Shown: positions 10,003 through 18,753 of the stretch, one piece after another
Layout: each line of letters begins with the position of its first letter
Position numbering within the stretch: the first letter of the stretch is position 1
Assembly (NCBI GenBank): GCA_025352665.1
Contig: JANXSM010000067.1
Coordinates: forward strand, 1 to 63,350
Direction: 5' to 3'
Length of the DNA: 63,350 nt
From: Rhodospirillales bacterium
Lineage (GTDB): Bacteria; Pseudomonadota; Alphaproteobacteria; Acetobacterales; Acetobacteraceae
Translations under genes and position numbers: made by a program
The notes under the pieces: model-generated
What the model was told of the DNA's origin: nothing
Seen by the model: only the letters and a program-made list of their open reading frames with translations
Databases searched by the model: none

Positions 10003-10938
10003 TTACTTTGTGTAGCCGTTGAGGTTCGAGGCATCGACGACCGTGACGCCGGTATCGACGTCGGCGAAAACGGTCTCCTTGCCTTGGATCTGCGCCACGA
10101 GGTGGTCGACCGCGAGCTTGCCCATCGTCACCGGACGCTGGACCATGATCCCTTGGATGTAGCCATCTCTGACGCCCTTGACCGTGTCTGGAAGGTCGTC
10201 GAAGGCAAACACCTTCACTGCGCCCTTCTTGGAGCCAAACTCCTTGGTCGCCATGACCTTGGCAATCGAGGGGCCACCGACCTGGCTCACACCGAAGATG
10301 CCGGCCAGGTTCGGATGCCCGCGGAACAGCGCCTCGTCGACCGACACCGCCTTGGCGAGATCGTCCTCGGTGCCTTCGGTTGCCACGATCTTGATACCGG
10401 GAAACTTGGCCAACGCCGTCTTGATGCCAGCGATCCGTTCGTTGAGGTTGGCGGCACCGAGTTGGCCGGTCACGATCGCCACCTCGCCCTTGCCGCCGAT
10501 CGCCTTGGCCATCGACACGCCCATGGTTTCCCCGGCGGCAGCGTTGCTGGTGCCGATATACATGCTACGGCCGCTCTTGGCAGAATCTGAGTCGAACGTC
10601 AGCACCTTGATGCCGCTCGCCATCGCCTTTTTGATCACGGCCTCAACCGATTTGGGCTCGTTGACCGAGATTGCGATGCCGTCAACTTTCTTGCTCATCA
10701 GGTCTTCCAGAATCTTGACCTGGGTCGCCCCCTGCGTGTTTTGCGGCACCACCCACTGATACTGCACGCCGTCGGCCTTAGCGGCTGCGGCAGCGCCGTT
10801 GTTACAGTCATCGAAGAATGGCACTGCGACTTTCGGGATCACCGCGATCACGATGTCCTTGGCGAGCGCCGACGTCGCCGCGCAGAGCGGAATGGCTGCC
10901 AACAGAGCCGCTGTCGAAAGATATTGAAGCTTCCTCAT
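10003..10938 (-). CDS. CUT2 sugar ABC transporter periplasmic binding protein, transporter 2
   Basis: A 311-residue ribose/allose-type periplasmic binding protein. It has a Sec signal peptide of about 26 residues ending in ATSALA, then a mature start IVIAVIPKVAVPFFDD and the family segment GIAISVNEPKS. It captures the ligand in the periplasm for the ATPase immediately downstream. The 50 bases between it and the upstream permease are AT-rich compared with the surroundings and hold no obvious hairpin. The ligand is unknown. Confidence 0.9.
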   Translation of the reverse strand: MRKLQYLSTAALLAAIPLCAATSALAKDIVIAVIPKVAVPFFDDCNNGAAAAAKADGVQYQWVVPQNTQGATQVKILEDLMSKKVDGIAISVNEPKSVEAVIKKAMASGIKVLTFDSDSAKSGRSMYIGTSNAAAGETMGVSMAKAIGGKGEVAIVTGQLGAANLNERIAGIKTALAKFPGIKIVATEGTEDDLAKAVSVDEALFRGHPNLAGIFGVSQVGGPSIAKVMATKEFGSKKGAVKVFAFDDLPDTVKGVRDGYIQGIMVQRPVTMGKLAVDHLVAQIQGKETVFADVDTGVTVVDASNLNGYTK

Positions 10939-10988
10939 GAGTTTTTCTTCCCGTTCTTTTAATTATTTAAGTTTGACAATCTACTCGC

Positions 10989-11990
10989 TCAGGCTCCTCT
11001 CCTACGGCTCCGCCAGACATCTAGGCTGACAGCAATCAGGATGACCGCGCCAGTAATGGCTTGCTGGGCGTAGGTATTGATGTTCATCAGCACGACACCG
11101 TTGGCAATGATGCCGGCCAGCGCCGCGCCGATGATCGCCCCCTCAACACTGCCAACGCCACCCGCCAGGCTGGCGCCGCCGATGGCTGCTGCTGCAATCA
11201 CGTCGAGCTCGGCGCCAAACCCGGACGCGGGTTCGGCGGAGAGGTAGCGCGAGAAGCTGACGATCCCGGCCAGTGCCGCGATCACGCCAGACAGCATATA
11301 GACTTGCAACTTGACCCGGCCAGTTTTCACGCCGCTCAACCGCGCCGCCTGCTCGTTGCCGCCGGTGGCATAGACGTAGCGGCCGAACCGGGTTTGCCGC
11401 ATCAGCACCGAGAATATGATCGTCATGGCGAGCATGATCACGACTGGCACCGGCACGAGGCCAACATAGCCCTGCCCAATCTCGGCGAAGATATCTGGCG
11501 TGTCAGGCGTCAGCGGCACCCCATGGGTGATGATGTACATCAGCCCGCGTCCAATGCTGAGCGAGCCCAATGTTGCAATGAACGGCGGCAGCCGGATCAC
11601 CGTGATCAGCACGCCGTTGAACAACCCGAACAGCAATCCGGTCGCAAGCCCTGCGAGGATGCAGACTGGCATCGACAGGCCAGAGTCGAATCCGAGCGCC
11701 GTTACCAGCGACGACAGACCCATGACCGAGCCGACCGACAGATCGATACCGCCGGTGATGATGACCATTACCATGCCGATCGACATGATCGCGATCAGCG
11801 AGAACGAGCGGAACACGCCCATCAGATTGTCGGTGGTCAAAAAATACGGGGTCGAGAAGCTGATCAGCGCGATGACGACCAACAATGCGGTCAGGACGTT
11901 GAGCTCGCGCAACTGCAGCAGCGCAGTCCATCGCCTGCTTGCAGCCGCTGGGCGAGACGGCAGCGGGGCCTGCGCATCGCGCGCGGTCAT
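10989..11990 (-). CDS. CUT2 sugar ABC transporter permease (RbsC family), transporter 2
   Basis: A 333-residue inner-membrane permease with the RbsC hallmark IITGGIDLSVGSVMG near residue 80 and the C-terminal family motif AIGGASLAGGVGS. It is the only permease of transporter 2, so it probably works as a homodimer, whereas transporter 1 has two different permeases. Its ATG overlaps the stop of the upstream LtnD-like gene (ATGA), which places it in the same transcript. Confidence 0.93.
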   Translation of the reverse strand: MTARDAQAPLPSRPAAASRRWTALLQLRELNVLTALLVVIALISFSTPYFLTTDNLMGVFRSFSLIAIMSIGMVMVIITGGIDLSVGSVMGLSSLVTALGFDSGLSMPVCILAGLATGLLFGLFNGVLITVIRLPPFIATLGSLSIGRGLMYIITHGVPLTPDTPDIFAEIGQGYVGLVPVPVVIMLAMTIIFSVLMRQTRFGRYVYATGGNEQAARLSGVKTGRVKLQVYMLSGVIAALAGIVSFSRYLSAEPASGFGAELDVIAAAAIGGASLAGGVGSVEGAIIGAALAGIIANGVVLMNINTYAQQAITGAVILIAVSLDVWRSRRRGA

Positions 11991-12922
11991 GGACGGGCCC
12001 GAGAAATTCCAGGCAGCTCGATCCCGGTCACCTGTGCGATCAGCCGCGCCACCGACGCGTCGTCATCGCGCCCCATACCGGCCGCGGACGTCATCAGGAA
12101 CATCTGCAGGGCACTTGCCGCCAGGGGTGTCGGGAACTTCGCCTGCAATCCCATGTCGGCCACGATGCCGAGGTCCTTGGCGAAGATGTCGACCGCACTC
12201 GCGGGCCGGTAGTCACCCGCGAGAACGTGCGGAATACGGTTTTGGAACATCCAAGAATTGCCCGCCGACGCAGTTATGACCTCGAACACCTTGTTAATGT
12301 CGAGGCCGAGCCGCGTGGCAAACGTGATGGCCTCGCAGGCGGCTGCAATATGTATGCCGGCCAGCAACTGGTTAATCATCTTGAACGACGCGCCCACGCC
12401 CGCTTCGTCGCCGAGCCGGTAGACCGTTGTCGCGATGACTTGCAACACGTACTCAGCGCGCGCGAATGCGTCAGCACTACCCGACGCCATGACGGTCAGT
12501 TCGCCAGTCGCCGCTCGGCCGGCGCCGCCGCTGATCGGTGCATCAAGATAAAGCACGCCAGCCTCGTGGCATCGCGCGGCAAAGCGGCGCGCGTCGGATG
12601 GCGCCATCGTGGCCGATGACACCACAACACCGCCTGGCTGCATCACCGAGACAACGCCTTGTGGCCCGAACAGAACGGTCTCGGTTTGGGCCGCATTGAC
12701 GACGACGACGACCACAACGCTGGCGTCACGGCTTGCATCGGCCGGGTCCAGGCCGGGCCTGCCACCAGCGTCGGCGAATGTTGCCAGTGCCGCTGCGCTG
12801 GGATCGAAGCCAGACACTGCCATCTCGGCGCGCAACATCGATGCAGCGATGCCGTTTCCCATCGAGCCCAAGCCGATTACGGCCAGTTTTCCGGTGATCT
12901 CCGGGCTCATGCGCTTCCCCAT
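11987..12922 (-). CDS. ltnD: L-threonate dehydrogenase-like NAD(P)-dependent oxidoreductase
   Basis: A protein of about 311 residues in the beta-hydroxyacid dehydrogenase family. The Rossmann motif GLGSMGNGIA is near residue 18. The substrate loop DAPISGGAGRA (about 128-138) is present, and the catalytic lysine is Lys181 in KMINQLLAGIH. The stretches KMINQLLAGIH, NSWMFQNR and SAVDIFAKDLG match what is known of L-threonate dehydrogenase (LtnD), which makes 2-oxo-tetronate. Other LtnD pathway genes (OtnK, OtnC, OtnI) are not visible here. It is the first gene of the operon and diverges from the LacI-type regulator. An internal ATG at 12910 with GGGGAAG upstream is an equally good start. The specific function is inferred by family resemblance. 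Confidence 0.85.
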   Translation of the reverse strand: MGKRMSPEITGKLAVIGLGSMGNGIAASMLRAEMAVSGFDPSAAALATFADAGGRPGLDPADASRDASVVVVVVVNAAQTETVLFGPQGVVSVMQPGGVVVSSATMAPSDARRFAARCHEAGVLYLDAPISGGAGRAATGELTVMASGSADAFARAEYVLQVIATTVYRLGDEAGVGASFKMINQLLAGIHIAAACEAITFATRLGLDINKVFEVITASAGNSWMFQNRIPHVLAGDYRPASAVDIFAKDLGIVADMGLQAKFPTPLAASALQMFLMTSAAGMGRDDDASVARLIAQVTGIELPGISRARP

Positions 12923-12965
12923 TTATCGTCGGAATGGACCGACGTTGAGGGTAGGCAACCACGGA

Positions 12966-12981
12966 ATGACAGCGCTGTCAT
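12966..12981. promoter_or_regulatory. Operator O1 for the LacI-type regulator
   Basis: Perfect 16-bp palindrome ATGACAGCGCTGTCAT in the divergent promoter region between the LtnD-led operon and the regulator gene. Palindromes with a central CG inside AGCGCT are typical of LacI/GalR-family operators. A similar half-matching copy lies 23 bp away centre to centre. The site would let the regulator control both its own gene and the long catabolic operon. Confidence 0.72.
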
Positions 12982-12988
12982 CCGATAA

Positions 12989-13004
12989 ATGCTAGCGCTG
13001 TCAT
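12989..13004. promoter_or_regulatory. Operator O2 for the LacI-type regulator
   Basis: Imperfect palindrome ATGCTAGCGCTGTCAT. The right half is identical to that of O1 and the left half differs at two positions. Its centre is 23 bp from that of O1, about two helical turns, so two dimers could bind the same DNA face. It lies 59 bp before the preferred start of the regulator gene, next to the -10-like hexamer TATTAT at 13008-13013. Confidence 0.66.
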
Positions 13005-13062
13005 AAATATTATGATTCCATTCCCCCGCACCAACAAGACGCGGGAAAAGGAGAGCGGATCC

Positions 13063-14103
13063 ATGCTGGCCGAGCAAAAACGGCATCGGCGACGCGCAAC
13101 GCAGGGAAATTCGCCCGTAACCCTGGCGGACGTTGCACGGATCGCCGGCGTCAGCGAGATCACCGTCTCACGCGTCTTGCGCGATGTCGCCTCGGTGGCC
13201 GCGGGCACTCGCAAGCGTGTGTTGGCCGCGGTCGGCGACACCGGATACGTCCGCAACCAAGTCGCGGGCACGCTTGCCTCGGCGACATCGAACCTCGTCG
13301 GAGTCGTGATCCCATCACTGTCCAACATCGTGTTCGCCGACGTGTTGCGCGGCATCGACGGCGGTCTTGGACCATCGGGTTATCGCCCAGTGGTGGGGAT
13401 CACGGGCTATGATCCCACCGTCGAGGAGACCTTGGTCGGCTCGCTGCTGGCCTGGAAGCCAGCGGCCATGATCATCGTCGGCTTCGAGCACACCGACGTC
13501 ACGCGCCGGTGGTTGAAACAGAGCAGCATTCGCGTCGCCGAGTTGATGGACATCGATTCGGCGCCGATCGACCTCGCCGTAGGGCTCTCGCATCGCGCGG
13601 CTGGGCAAGCGACAGCGCGACATCTGGTTGCGCGAGGCTATCGCCGGTTTGGCTATGTAGGGCACGATTGGAATACCGACCGGCGTGCCCGGCTACGCTG
13701 GGAGGGACTGGTGCAAGCGCTTGCCGAAGCAGGGCTTGCTCTCGTCGATCAGCGGCTGAACGACGGTCCGAGTTCCACCCAGGCGGGGCGCGAGGGTTTG
13801 GCGGCGCTGCTCCGAGGCGGCGAGCGTCCGGACGTGGTGGTGTTCTCGAACGACGACATGGCGGTCGGCGGCGTGTTCCAGTGCCTGGCTGAGAACATCG
13901 CCTTGAAGCACGAGCTGGCGCTGTTCGGGTTCAACGGCCTCGACATCGGCCAAGCCTTACCCATGCCGCTCTCGACCGTCCGCTCCAACCGGTTCCGCAT
14001 CGGCGAGCTCGCAGTAGAGCACATCCTTTCGCGGCCCAAGCGAGGCGAAACGCTGGAGACGATCGACACTGGGTTCGAAATCGTCGAGGGAGCGACCGCC
14101 TGA
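13063..14103 (+). CDS. LacI-family transcriptional regulator
   Basis: A DNA-binding repressor or activator of 346 residues. The N-terminal HTH (VTLADVARIAGVSEITVSRV, about residues 19-38) and hinge are followed by a periplasmic-binding-protein-like ligand domain. The frame extends to 13012, but the ATG at 13063 is preceded by a strong AAAGGAGAG ribosome-binding site and is chosen. It diverges from the ten-gene sugar operon and the two operator palindromes lie in between. It most likely senses the imported sugar or an intermediate and controls the operon and itself. Confidence 0.93.
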   Translation: MLAEQKRHRRRATQGNSPVTLADVARIAGVSEITVSRVLRDVASVAAGTRKRVLAAVGDTGYVRNQVAGTLASATSNLVGVVIPSLSNIVFADVLRGIDGGLGPSGYRPVVGITGYDPTVEETLVGSLLAWKPAAMIIVGFEHTDVTRRWLKQSSIRVAELMDIDSAPIDLAVGLSHRAAGQATARHLVARGYRRFGYVGHDWNTDRRARLRWEGLVQALAEAGLALVDQRLNDGPSSTQAGREGLAALLRGGERPDVVVFSNDDMAVGGVFQCLAENIALKHELALFGFNGLDIGQALPMPLSTVRSNRFRIGELAVEHILSRPKRGETLETIDTGFEIVEGATA

Positions 14104-14116
14104 CGGATAGGGTGTT

Positions 14117-14218
14117 ATACCAATCCGCCTTAAGGTTGACACATCAAGGATGTGTCAACGACGGCTTGGCATGAGTCATATTTCGCGCGCCGCCGCCGCC
14201 GGCCAGCCCGGCGCGCGA
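14117..14218 (+). repeat. Palindromic repeat P1 (TTGACACAT core) with GC-rich tail
   Basis: The core is TTGACACAT (14136-14144), a five-base loop, then ATGTGTCAA (14150-14158). Outer arms begin ATACCAATCCGCC on the left and read CGACGGCTTGGCATG on the right. The right side continues with AGTCATATTTCGCGCGCC and a GC-rich hairpin. The same tail is found, inverted, beside P2 at 20573-20669. The two outer arms of P1 no longer match each other: the left resembles P3 and the right resembles P2. Confidence 0.75.
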
Positions 14219-14289
14219 TACCAGCCCTCCAAGATGCTCCGCCTTATGTCCCGGCGGCGAGAAACTCGCTTTCATCCGCCGGGACTAGA

Positions 14290-15348
14290 CTATCTGCCGA
14301 GGTGCTTGTCGAAAAAATGTGCGATCTCGCCGAACGCCTCTTCGGTTTCAGGCACACGATCGTCGAACTGATACTGCGCGTGCGACTGGCCTTCGAACAC
14401 GACGAGTTCAGCCTCAACACCGGCACGGCGCAGGTTACGATGCACACGAACCGTGTTGCTGAGCAGCAGGTCGCGCGTGCCCGTGGTCAGGATTGCCGGC
14501 GGGAAGCCATGCATGTCGCCGTAAACCGGCGAGAGCAGCGGGTCCTTGAGATCATGCCCCTTCGCGTAGATCACCGTCGCCGCGTCGCAAAAGCCGTCTC
14601 GGGACACCAGCACGTTGTCGACCTTCTCATTCGTTTGGAAGGTGTCCCCGGTCTTGGTCACGTCGGACATCGGCGTTCCTGGCGCGATCGCGCCAGGCAT
14701 CGGCAGCCCATTCTCACGTGCCCGCAGCACCATCTCCATCGACAGTGCCCCCCCCGCGGAGGTACCGAAGAAGGCGATGTTCTGCGGCGGGGTTGAACCA
14801 AGTTCGGCCTTATAAACGGCGACCGCATCATCGACTGCCGCCGGAAAATAAGCCTCCGGCGGCATGCGATAGTCGACCGCAATCACCTTGAAATGACCGA
14901 AACCGGCCATCATGATTGCTTCGGTGGTGCCGGCCTCGCCCGGGAACAGCACGTAACAGCCGCCGTGAACGTGGATCAGCAGCCGATTTTTGTTGTCTGG
15001 CGGAATTTGGTCAGGCGTTATCACGTGCACCCTCACACCAGCAATCGACGCTGCCTCCATCTTGACGTGCATCCGTTGCAGCATCGCAGGAATGCCCGGA
15101 ACCACCTTTGCAGCCTGGGCCTCGGCGAATTTACGCGCTTCGGTGCCGGTTTTCCAAAGGTCATTCCAGTCCGGATTGAGCGGCGCTCCAATGAATTTCT
15201 GCATTTGCGGGCTTATGTCCGCAGTCGGTGCTGGCAGTGATTTTGCTGGTTCCTGCAAGGGCGCCATCGCCGGACCGTCCGCGTGCGCCGCTCCTGCGAC
15301 CGTGATCATCGTAGCCGCGGCAAGGAAAATCAGTGTTTCGTGCTTCAT
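14290..15348 (-). CDS. Secreted alpha/beta-hydrolase, hormone-sensitive-lipase type esterase
   Basis: A 352-residue esterase with an N-terminal Sec signal (cleavage after AAHA near residue 23), so it is exported. It carries the HGG oxyanion motif (HVHGGCY, about residues 126-132), the nucleophile Ser197 in GTSAGG, and plausible Asp293 (GTRDLLL) and His323 (QSHAQY), giving a complete triad. It would hydrolyse short-chain esters in the periplasm or outside the cell. It stands alone between the regulator gene and a repeat-rich zone. The P1 repeat lies beyond its 3' end, in the gap to the convergent regulator gene. Confidence 0.88.
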   Translation of the reverse strand: MKHETLIFLAAATMITVAGAAHADGPAMAPLQEPAKSLPAPTADISPQMQKFIGAPLNPDWNDLWKTGTEARKFAEAQAAKVVPGIPAMLQRMHVKMEAASIAGVRVHVITPDQIPPDNKNRLLIHVHGGCYVLFPGEAGTTEAIMMAGFGHFKVIAVDYRMPPEAYFPAAVDDAVAVYKAELGSTPPQNIAFFGTSAGGALSMEMVLRARENGLPMPGAIAPGTPMSDVTKTGDTFQTNEKVDNVLVSRDGFCDAATVIYAKGHDLKDPLLSPVYGDMHGFPPAILTTGTRDLLLSNTVRVHRNLRRAGVEAELVVFEGQSHAQYQFDDRVPETEEAFGEIAHFFDKHLGR

Positions 15349-16052
15349 ATATTTCCGTCCCTACCAGATAAGCGTCGGACTTTTCCGTCCCGCATTTTCG
15401 AATGTACGCAGCGATCGATAATCACGGCCAGACATGATGTGATGCACGCGCACCCATGTCGAGGCGGCAACAGAACTTGTGCGATACCGCTCCTGTCTTC
15501 GCGAATAGTAGCGGCGCACAACGATGACTGTAAACAAGCGTGGGGCTGGGACCTATCCTTTGTATGCTTAGTAAACAACTCGTGACGCCGATCGACGCCG
15601 GGACCTACGCTGGTTTACGCCCGATTGTTGTGCTGAAGCAGAAGCCTTCGGAGGTGGCACATCGATACGTAGCGTTGGCGTTACCAGGAATCCTTCGTCT
15701 TCTGCCTGATGGTCTCGACAGGCAGTCCCAGGACATAGATGCCCATGGTCCCAAGACCTTTCTGCGGCAGATCTCGCGGGTCATATCCTGGGTTGCCATT
15801 GTGGAACCCGCCGCCGCCGCCGCCGCCTCATCGCGCTAAATAAGACGGGCCAGGAGCCTGTCTGAGTAATCACGGCCGCACGAAAAACGAGAGAAGCTTG
15901 CTTCAGAGGTGTTGGGCTGAATTCTAAAAAGAATCAGCGCAGCCTCGGCTGCTAATCAATGTTGCGCGGTGTACTTACGTAAGCGATTGCTCGGACAGGC
16001 TCCTAGAGCGTGATTCAGACCTTTCGGTGATTCCACCTTCGGTCATCACGCT
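15349..16052. other. Gene-poor stretch with repeats and a coding remnant
   Basis: No intact gene is recognised here. On the minus strand, about 15688-15830, a frame reads GFHNGNPGYDP, then GIYVLGLPVETIRQKTKDSW and a stop, preceded by a run of glycines and no start codon. It looks like the tail of a lost gene of unknown family. From 15852 the stretch is taken up by a short inverted-repeat element and a CTAG-bounded hairpin, listed separately. Confidence 0.5.
15852..16004. mobile_element. 153-bp miniature element with 19-bp terminal inverted repeats (M1)
   Basis: The left end AGGAGCCTGTCTGAGTAAT (15852-15870) is matched in inverted form at 15986-16004, with 17 of 19 positions identical. The interior of about 115 bp has no coding frame. 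This is the layout of a MITE or of an insertion sequence reduced to its two ends. Its right end abuts the CTAG of repeat R4, so the two elements are nested or adjoining. The parent IS family was not identified. Confidence 0.6.
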
Positions 16053-16056
16053 CTAA
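16003..16056. repeat. CTAG-type hairpin repeat R4, short form
   Basis: Starts CTAGAGCGTGAT and ends ATCACGCTCTA. The 11-base arms (16004-16014 and 16045-16055) are perfectly complementary, with an internal segment that can also fold. It has the same TAGAGC ends as R1-R3. On the minus strand its right end supplies a TAG stop to the coding remnant that follows R1. Confidence 0.65.
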
Positions 16057-17337
16057 GCGAGCCGTTCCCACAGGTCCGCGCTCAGCCTGGCAAGCCTGCG
16101 TTCGTCTAGCATCCAATAGACCAGATAGGCGTGGTGTGTGCCGTCTAGAGCATGATCCGCGCTGATAGGCGCGCAGATCATGCTCTAGTCTTTTGTTTTA
16201 GCGAACATCTTCATCCGAACGGTAATTCCGTTTGGTCGGATGATGCTCTAGCCGTGCGGCGAGAGCGGCTCGACCGGTGTCGAGTGAAGCGATCTCGGCC
16301 CCCGCGCGAACACGGGTGGCATCGGCCGGCGACGCCAGCATCGTCCTCACCGCAAAGCAGGCTCGGGCGCAGAGGCGAAAGATGCGGACGTAGTGCACCC
16401 AAAGATCGAACGTTTCGATCATTTGCGATCTGCCAGGTTCGGACAAGGACGCTGTGGCAGACACAACTGAATCGGCATGACGTTCGACCAATGCCAGCGC
16501 CGCGTCCTTTTCCGGGCACAGCACAGCAAACGTTGCTTCGTTCGGCGCCAGGGCCCCCATTGCCGAGGGGTCCCATTCCACGAGGCCATGGATCTCCTCG
16601 AGCATCATATTGGCCTTGCGCAGCGTGTCCGGCACCATGCAGTCCTCATGGAACACCTGGCGCAGCACAAAGATCGACTTGGGCATGATCTCCCAGGAAT
16701 CGGCCAATGCTGCGGCCAAGGCGGCGCGAAGGTCAGTTTGGTCGGCTATGCTGAACCGATCCTCGTCGAGGCCGCCTGACAGCGCCGTCCAGATGGGTGC
16801 GCCGAGCTGCGCCATGATCAGATCGGCTGTCTCGACGGCCGGGTTCTGCGCAAGCCCCGCAAAGCCAGTGAGATTAGCAAAATTGAGCGTGTCGAACACG
16901 CTGCCATCTGAGATCACCTCCCAGTCGGTGCGGGCAATCACACCTTCCACACCGTTTTAAAGGCAATGGTCAAACCGGTTGCGCATGTCGTCGAGCACGA
17001 TGCACGGGAACACACCAAGGCCGAAGAACTGGCCCCAGCTGTCGAATTCGACCCATTGCCGATGGCCGCCGACATCGCCAATGCGGGGGTTGTCGGGGAA
17101 GGTCGGACAATAGTCATGCGGCGTGTTCTTCAGTGAGATCACGACGCGGTCTGACACCCGCCCCGCCGCCGCCAGCACGGCACCTTGGTTGCCGCTGGTG
17201 TAGCTGAAATCACGCACCGTCAACGTCTTGCCACGGCGGTCGAGCAGTCGAAACATGGCGCCGATCAACTCCTCGTACCAAGACGTGCGATCGACGGCGC
17301 TGCAGCGCACGCAGGTGCATTGCACCGCGCAGGGCAA
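16053..17337 (-). pseudogene. Broken TIM-barrel/glycoside-hydrolase-like gene, copy B, lacking its N-terminal part and interrupted by repeat R1
   Basis: Homologue of the C-terminal part of copy A. The shared segments KNTPHDYCPTFPDNP and GQFFGLGVFPC match KATPHDFYPTFPDNP and GQVFGWGVFPC there. The N-terminal barrel part is absent. An in-frame TAA at 16957-16959 aligns without gaps to an alanine of copy A, so it is a nonsense mutation. Repeat R1 (16145-16251) is inserted near the 3' end. Beyond it the frame resumes as GTHHAYLVYWMLDERRLARL, which aligns to the copy A tail (HQVVMLMDHRRVADI). The function of the family is not certain; glycoside hydrolase-like is a guess from fold pattern and context. 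Confidence 0.72.
16145..16251 (+). mobile_element. 107-bp CTAG-bounded miniature element R1 (IS630-type MITE candidate)
   Basis: Begins and ends with CTAG. The first hairpin (16145-16188) has 13-base arms CTAGAGCATGATC. It is followed by a T-rich stretch (TCTTTTGTTTTAG) and a second foldable arm pair around CATCCGA/TCGGATG, ending GCTCTAG. Length and plan equal those of R2 and R3. It lies inside the broken gene copy B. Deleting it and leaving one CTAG rejoins the coding frame. IS630 elements are known to insert at the TA of CTAG and duplicate TA, which fits the ends. Confidence 0.75.
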
Positions 17338-17352
17338 AGACGGGGACTTCGG

Positions 17353-18753
17353 TCATACGGTAACTCCCGGGCCGATTGCGGCCTGCAGGCGGCACAGAAT
17401 GTCGTGTCCTTCGCGCACGATGTCCGCGACGCGGCGGTGGTCCATCAACATGACGACCTGGTGTGGCACATCGGCCGCCTCGGTGAGCGGGCGGATGCGG
17501 GCATCGAAGGCATCGAGCCGGTCGATGGCATGGGCGAAGGACACAAGATCCGACGCCGCCGGCCCCGCGTCATCCCAGCGCGAAGGGTCCGCCCAGCGAC
17601 CGTAGAGGCATACGTCCGCACAAAGCACGAAGCCTTCGATATAGACCATATAACGATCGAATTGTTCCGCCACTCGCGCATGCAAAACCGCAGGCAGCGA
17701 TCGATCACCTGCGCGGACATCGTTCGCGAGCGTGCGAACCGCCTCCGGAGCGCGCTGCTTCTCGGCCATCAGACGCTTCACGCGCGGGCCGGTCATACTA
17801 AGATCGGGCGCGCGATCCGGCTGCCAGGTGTGCAGCGCATCGCGCATGATTGGCCAGGCGCTCTCGGCATCTGCCACCTCACCGCGCACGATCGTCGCAC
17901 CGCCGATCGCGTTGATGGCGTTGAGCGTGTCAAGGCTCCAGAAATCGTTGATGCGCTCCCACTCGACGCGAAAGCTGACGCCGCTGGCGCCTTGCGCGGC
18001 AACATGGGCCAGCCGTGCGCGGAGATTGTCGAGCACCAGGCACGGAAACACACCCCAGCCGAAGACCTGGCCAATTGTGTCGTATTCGATCCATTTCGGC
18101 CGGGCGCGGGGGACGAAGGCGGGGTTGTCAGGGAAAGTCGGGTAGAAATCGTGCGGTGTTGCCTTGATGCAGAAGATGACGTCGTCGGGCATGGCGTCCA
18201 CGGCGGACAACAGCGGCACGTGGTCCTTGGGCTTGTAGGCGAAATCACGCACCGCCAGTCGCTTGCCAGCCACGCGCTAGGGCGCGTGCATTTCTCGGAT
18301 GATGCCGGCCAAGGAGGGAAACTCCTCCACCAGTTCAGCGGTCTTGGCGGTGGTGAAGTCCTGCCACGCGGGCTCGGACGGACAGACGATACTGTTCTTG
18401 TTCAGTTTGGGGCGCGCCTCCAGCACCTTGCCCGGAAAGGCGAGTTCCCCGACCTCGAGCCAAACCTCGATGCCGCGCGCTTCGGCGAGGCCGAGAATAT
18501 GGTCGAAATACACGAGGTTGTTCTGTAGCGCGTTCTCGCCGCGCCGCGACGGGGGGTATTTCCATTGCGCGTACGGGTCGAACCACGCTCGTGGGAACAC
18601 CAGATGATGGATGATGTCCGATTCGTGCAGAACCATGGCCGTCATGCCGTGCGCCTCGATGAAGTCCAAGGCTGCGACGACGTTGTGGCGCTGCCACATG
18701 CGGCCGCCATGCAGTTCGAGACCGCGGAAGTCGAGCTTCATGGGATTCCTCAT
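17353..18753 (-). pseudogene. Broken TIM-barrel/glycoside-hydrolase-like gene, copy A
   Basis: One continuous frame interrupted by a TAG at 18277-18279. The upstream part (about 158 codons; an ATG at 18741 with a GAGGAA ribosome-binding site is the likely start) reads LDFRGLELHGGRMWQRHN, like the first strands of a TIM barrel. The downstream part (about 306 residues) continues RLAVRDFAYKP. Compared with copy B, about 35 codons around the stop are missing, so a deletion and a stop coincide. The first ATG overlaps the stop of the broken MalG-type permease, so it was once part of the same sugar operon. The enzyme family was not firmly recognised. Confidence 0.72.

Noticed and set aside
15540-15839. 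A 99-codon plus-strand frame near 15.6 kb as a gene
   Set aside because: No ribosome-binding site, ends in an alanine run from a GC-rich repeat, and the opposite strand shows a better protein-like tail.
16013-16251. CRISPR-like reading of the clustered repeats at 16 kb
   Set aside because: The units are different elements with internal inverted repeats, not regularly spaced direct repeats, and no cas genes are present.
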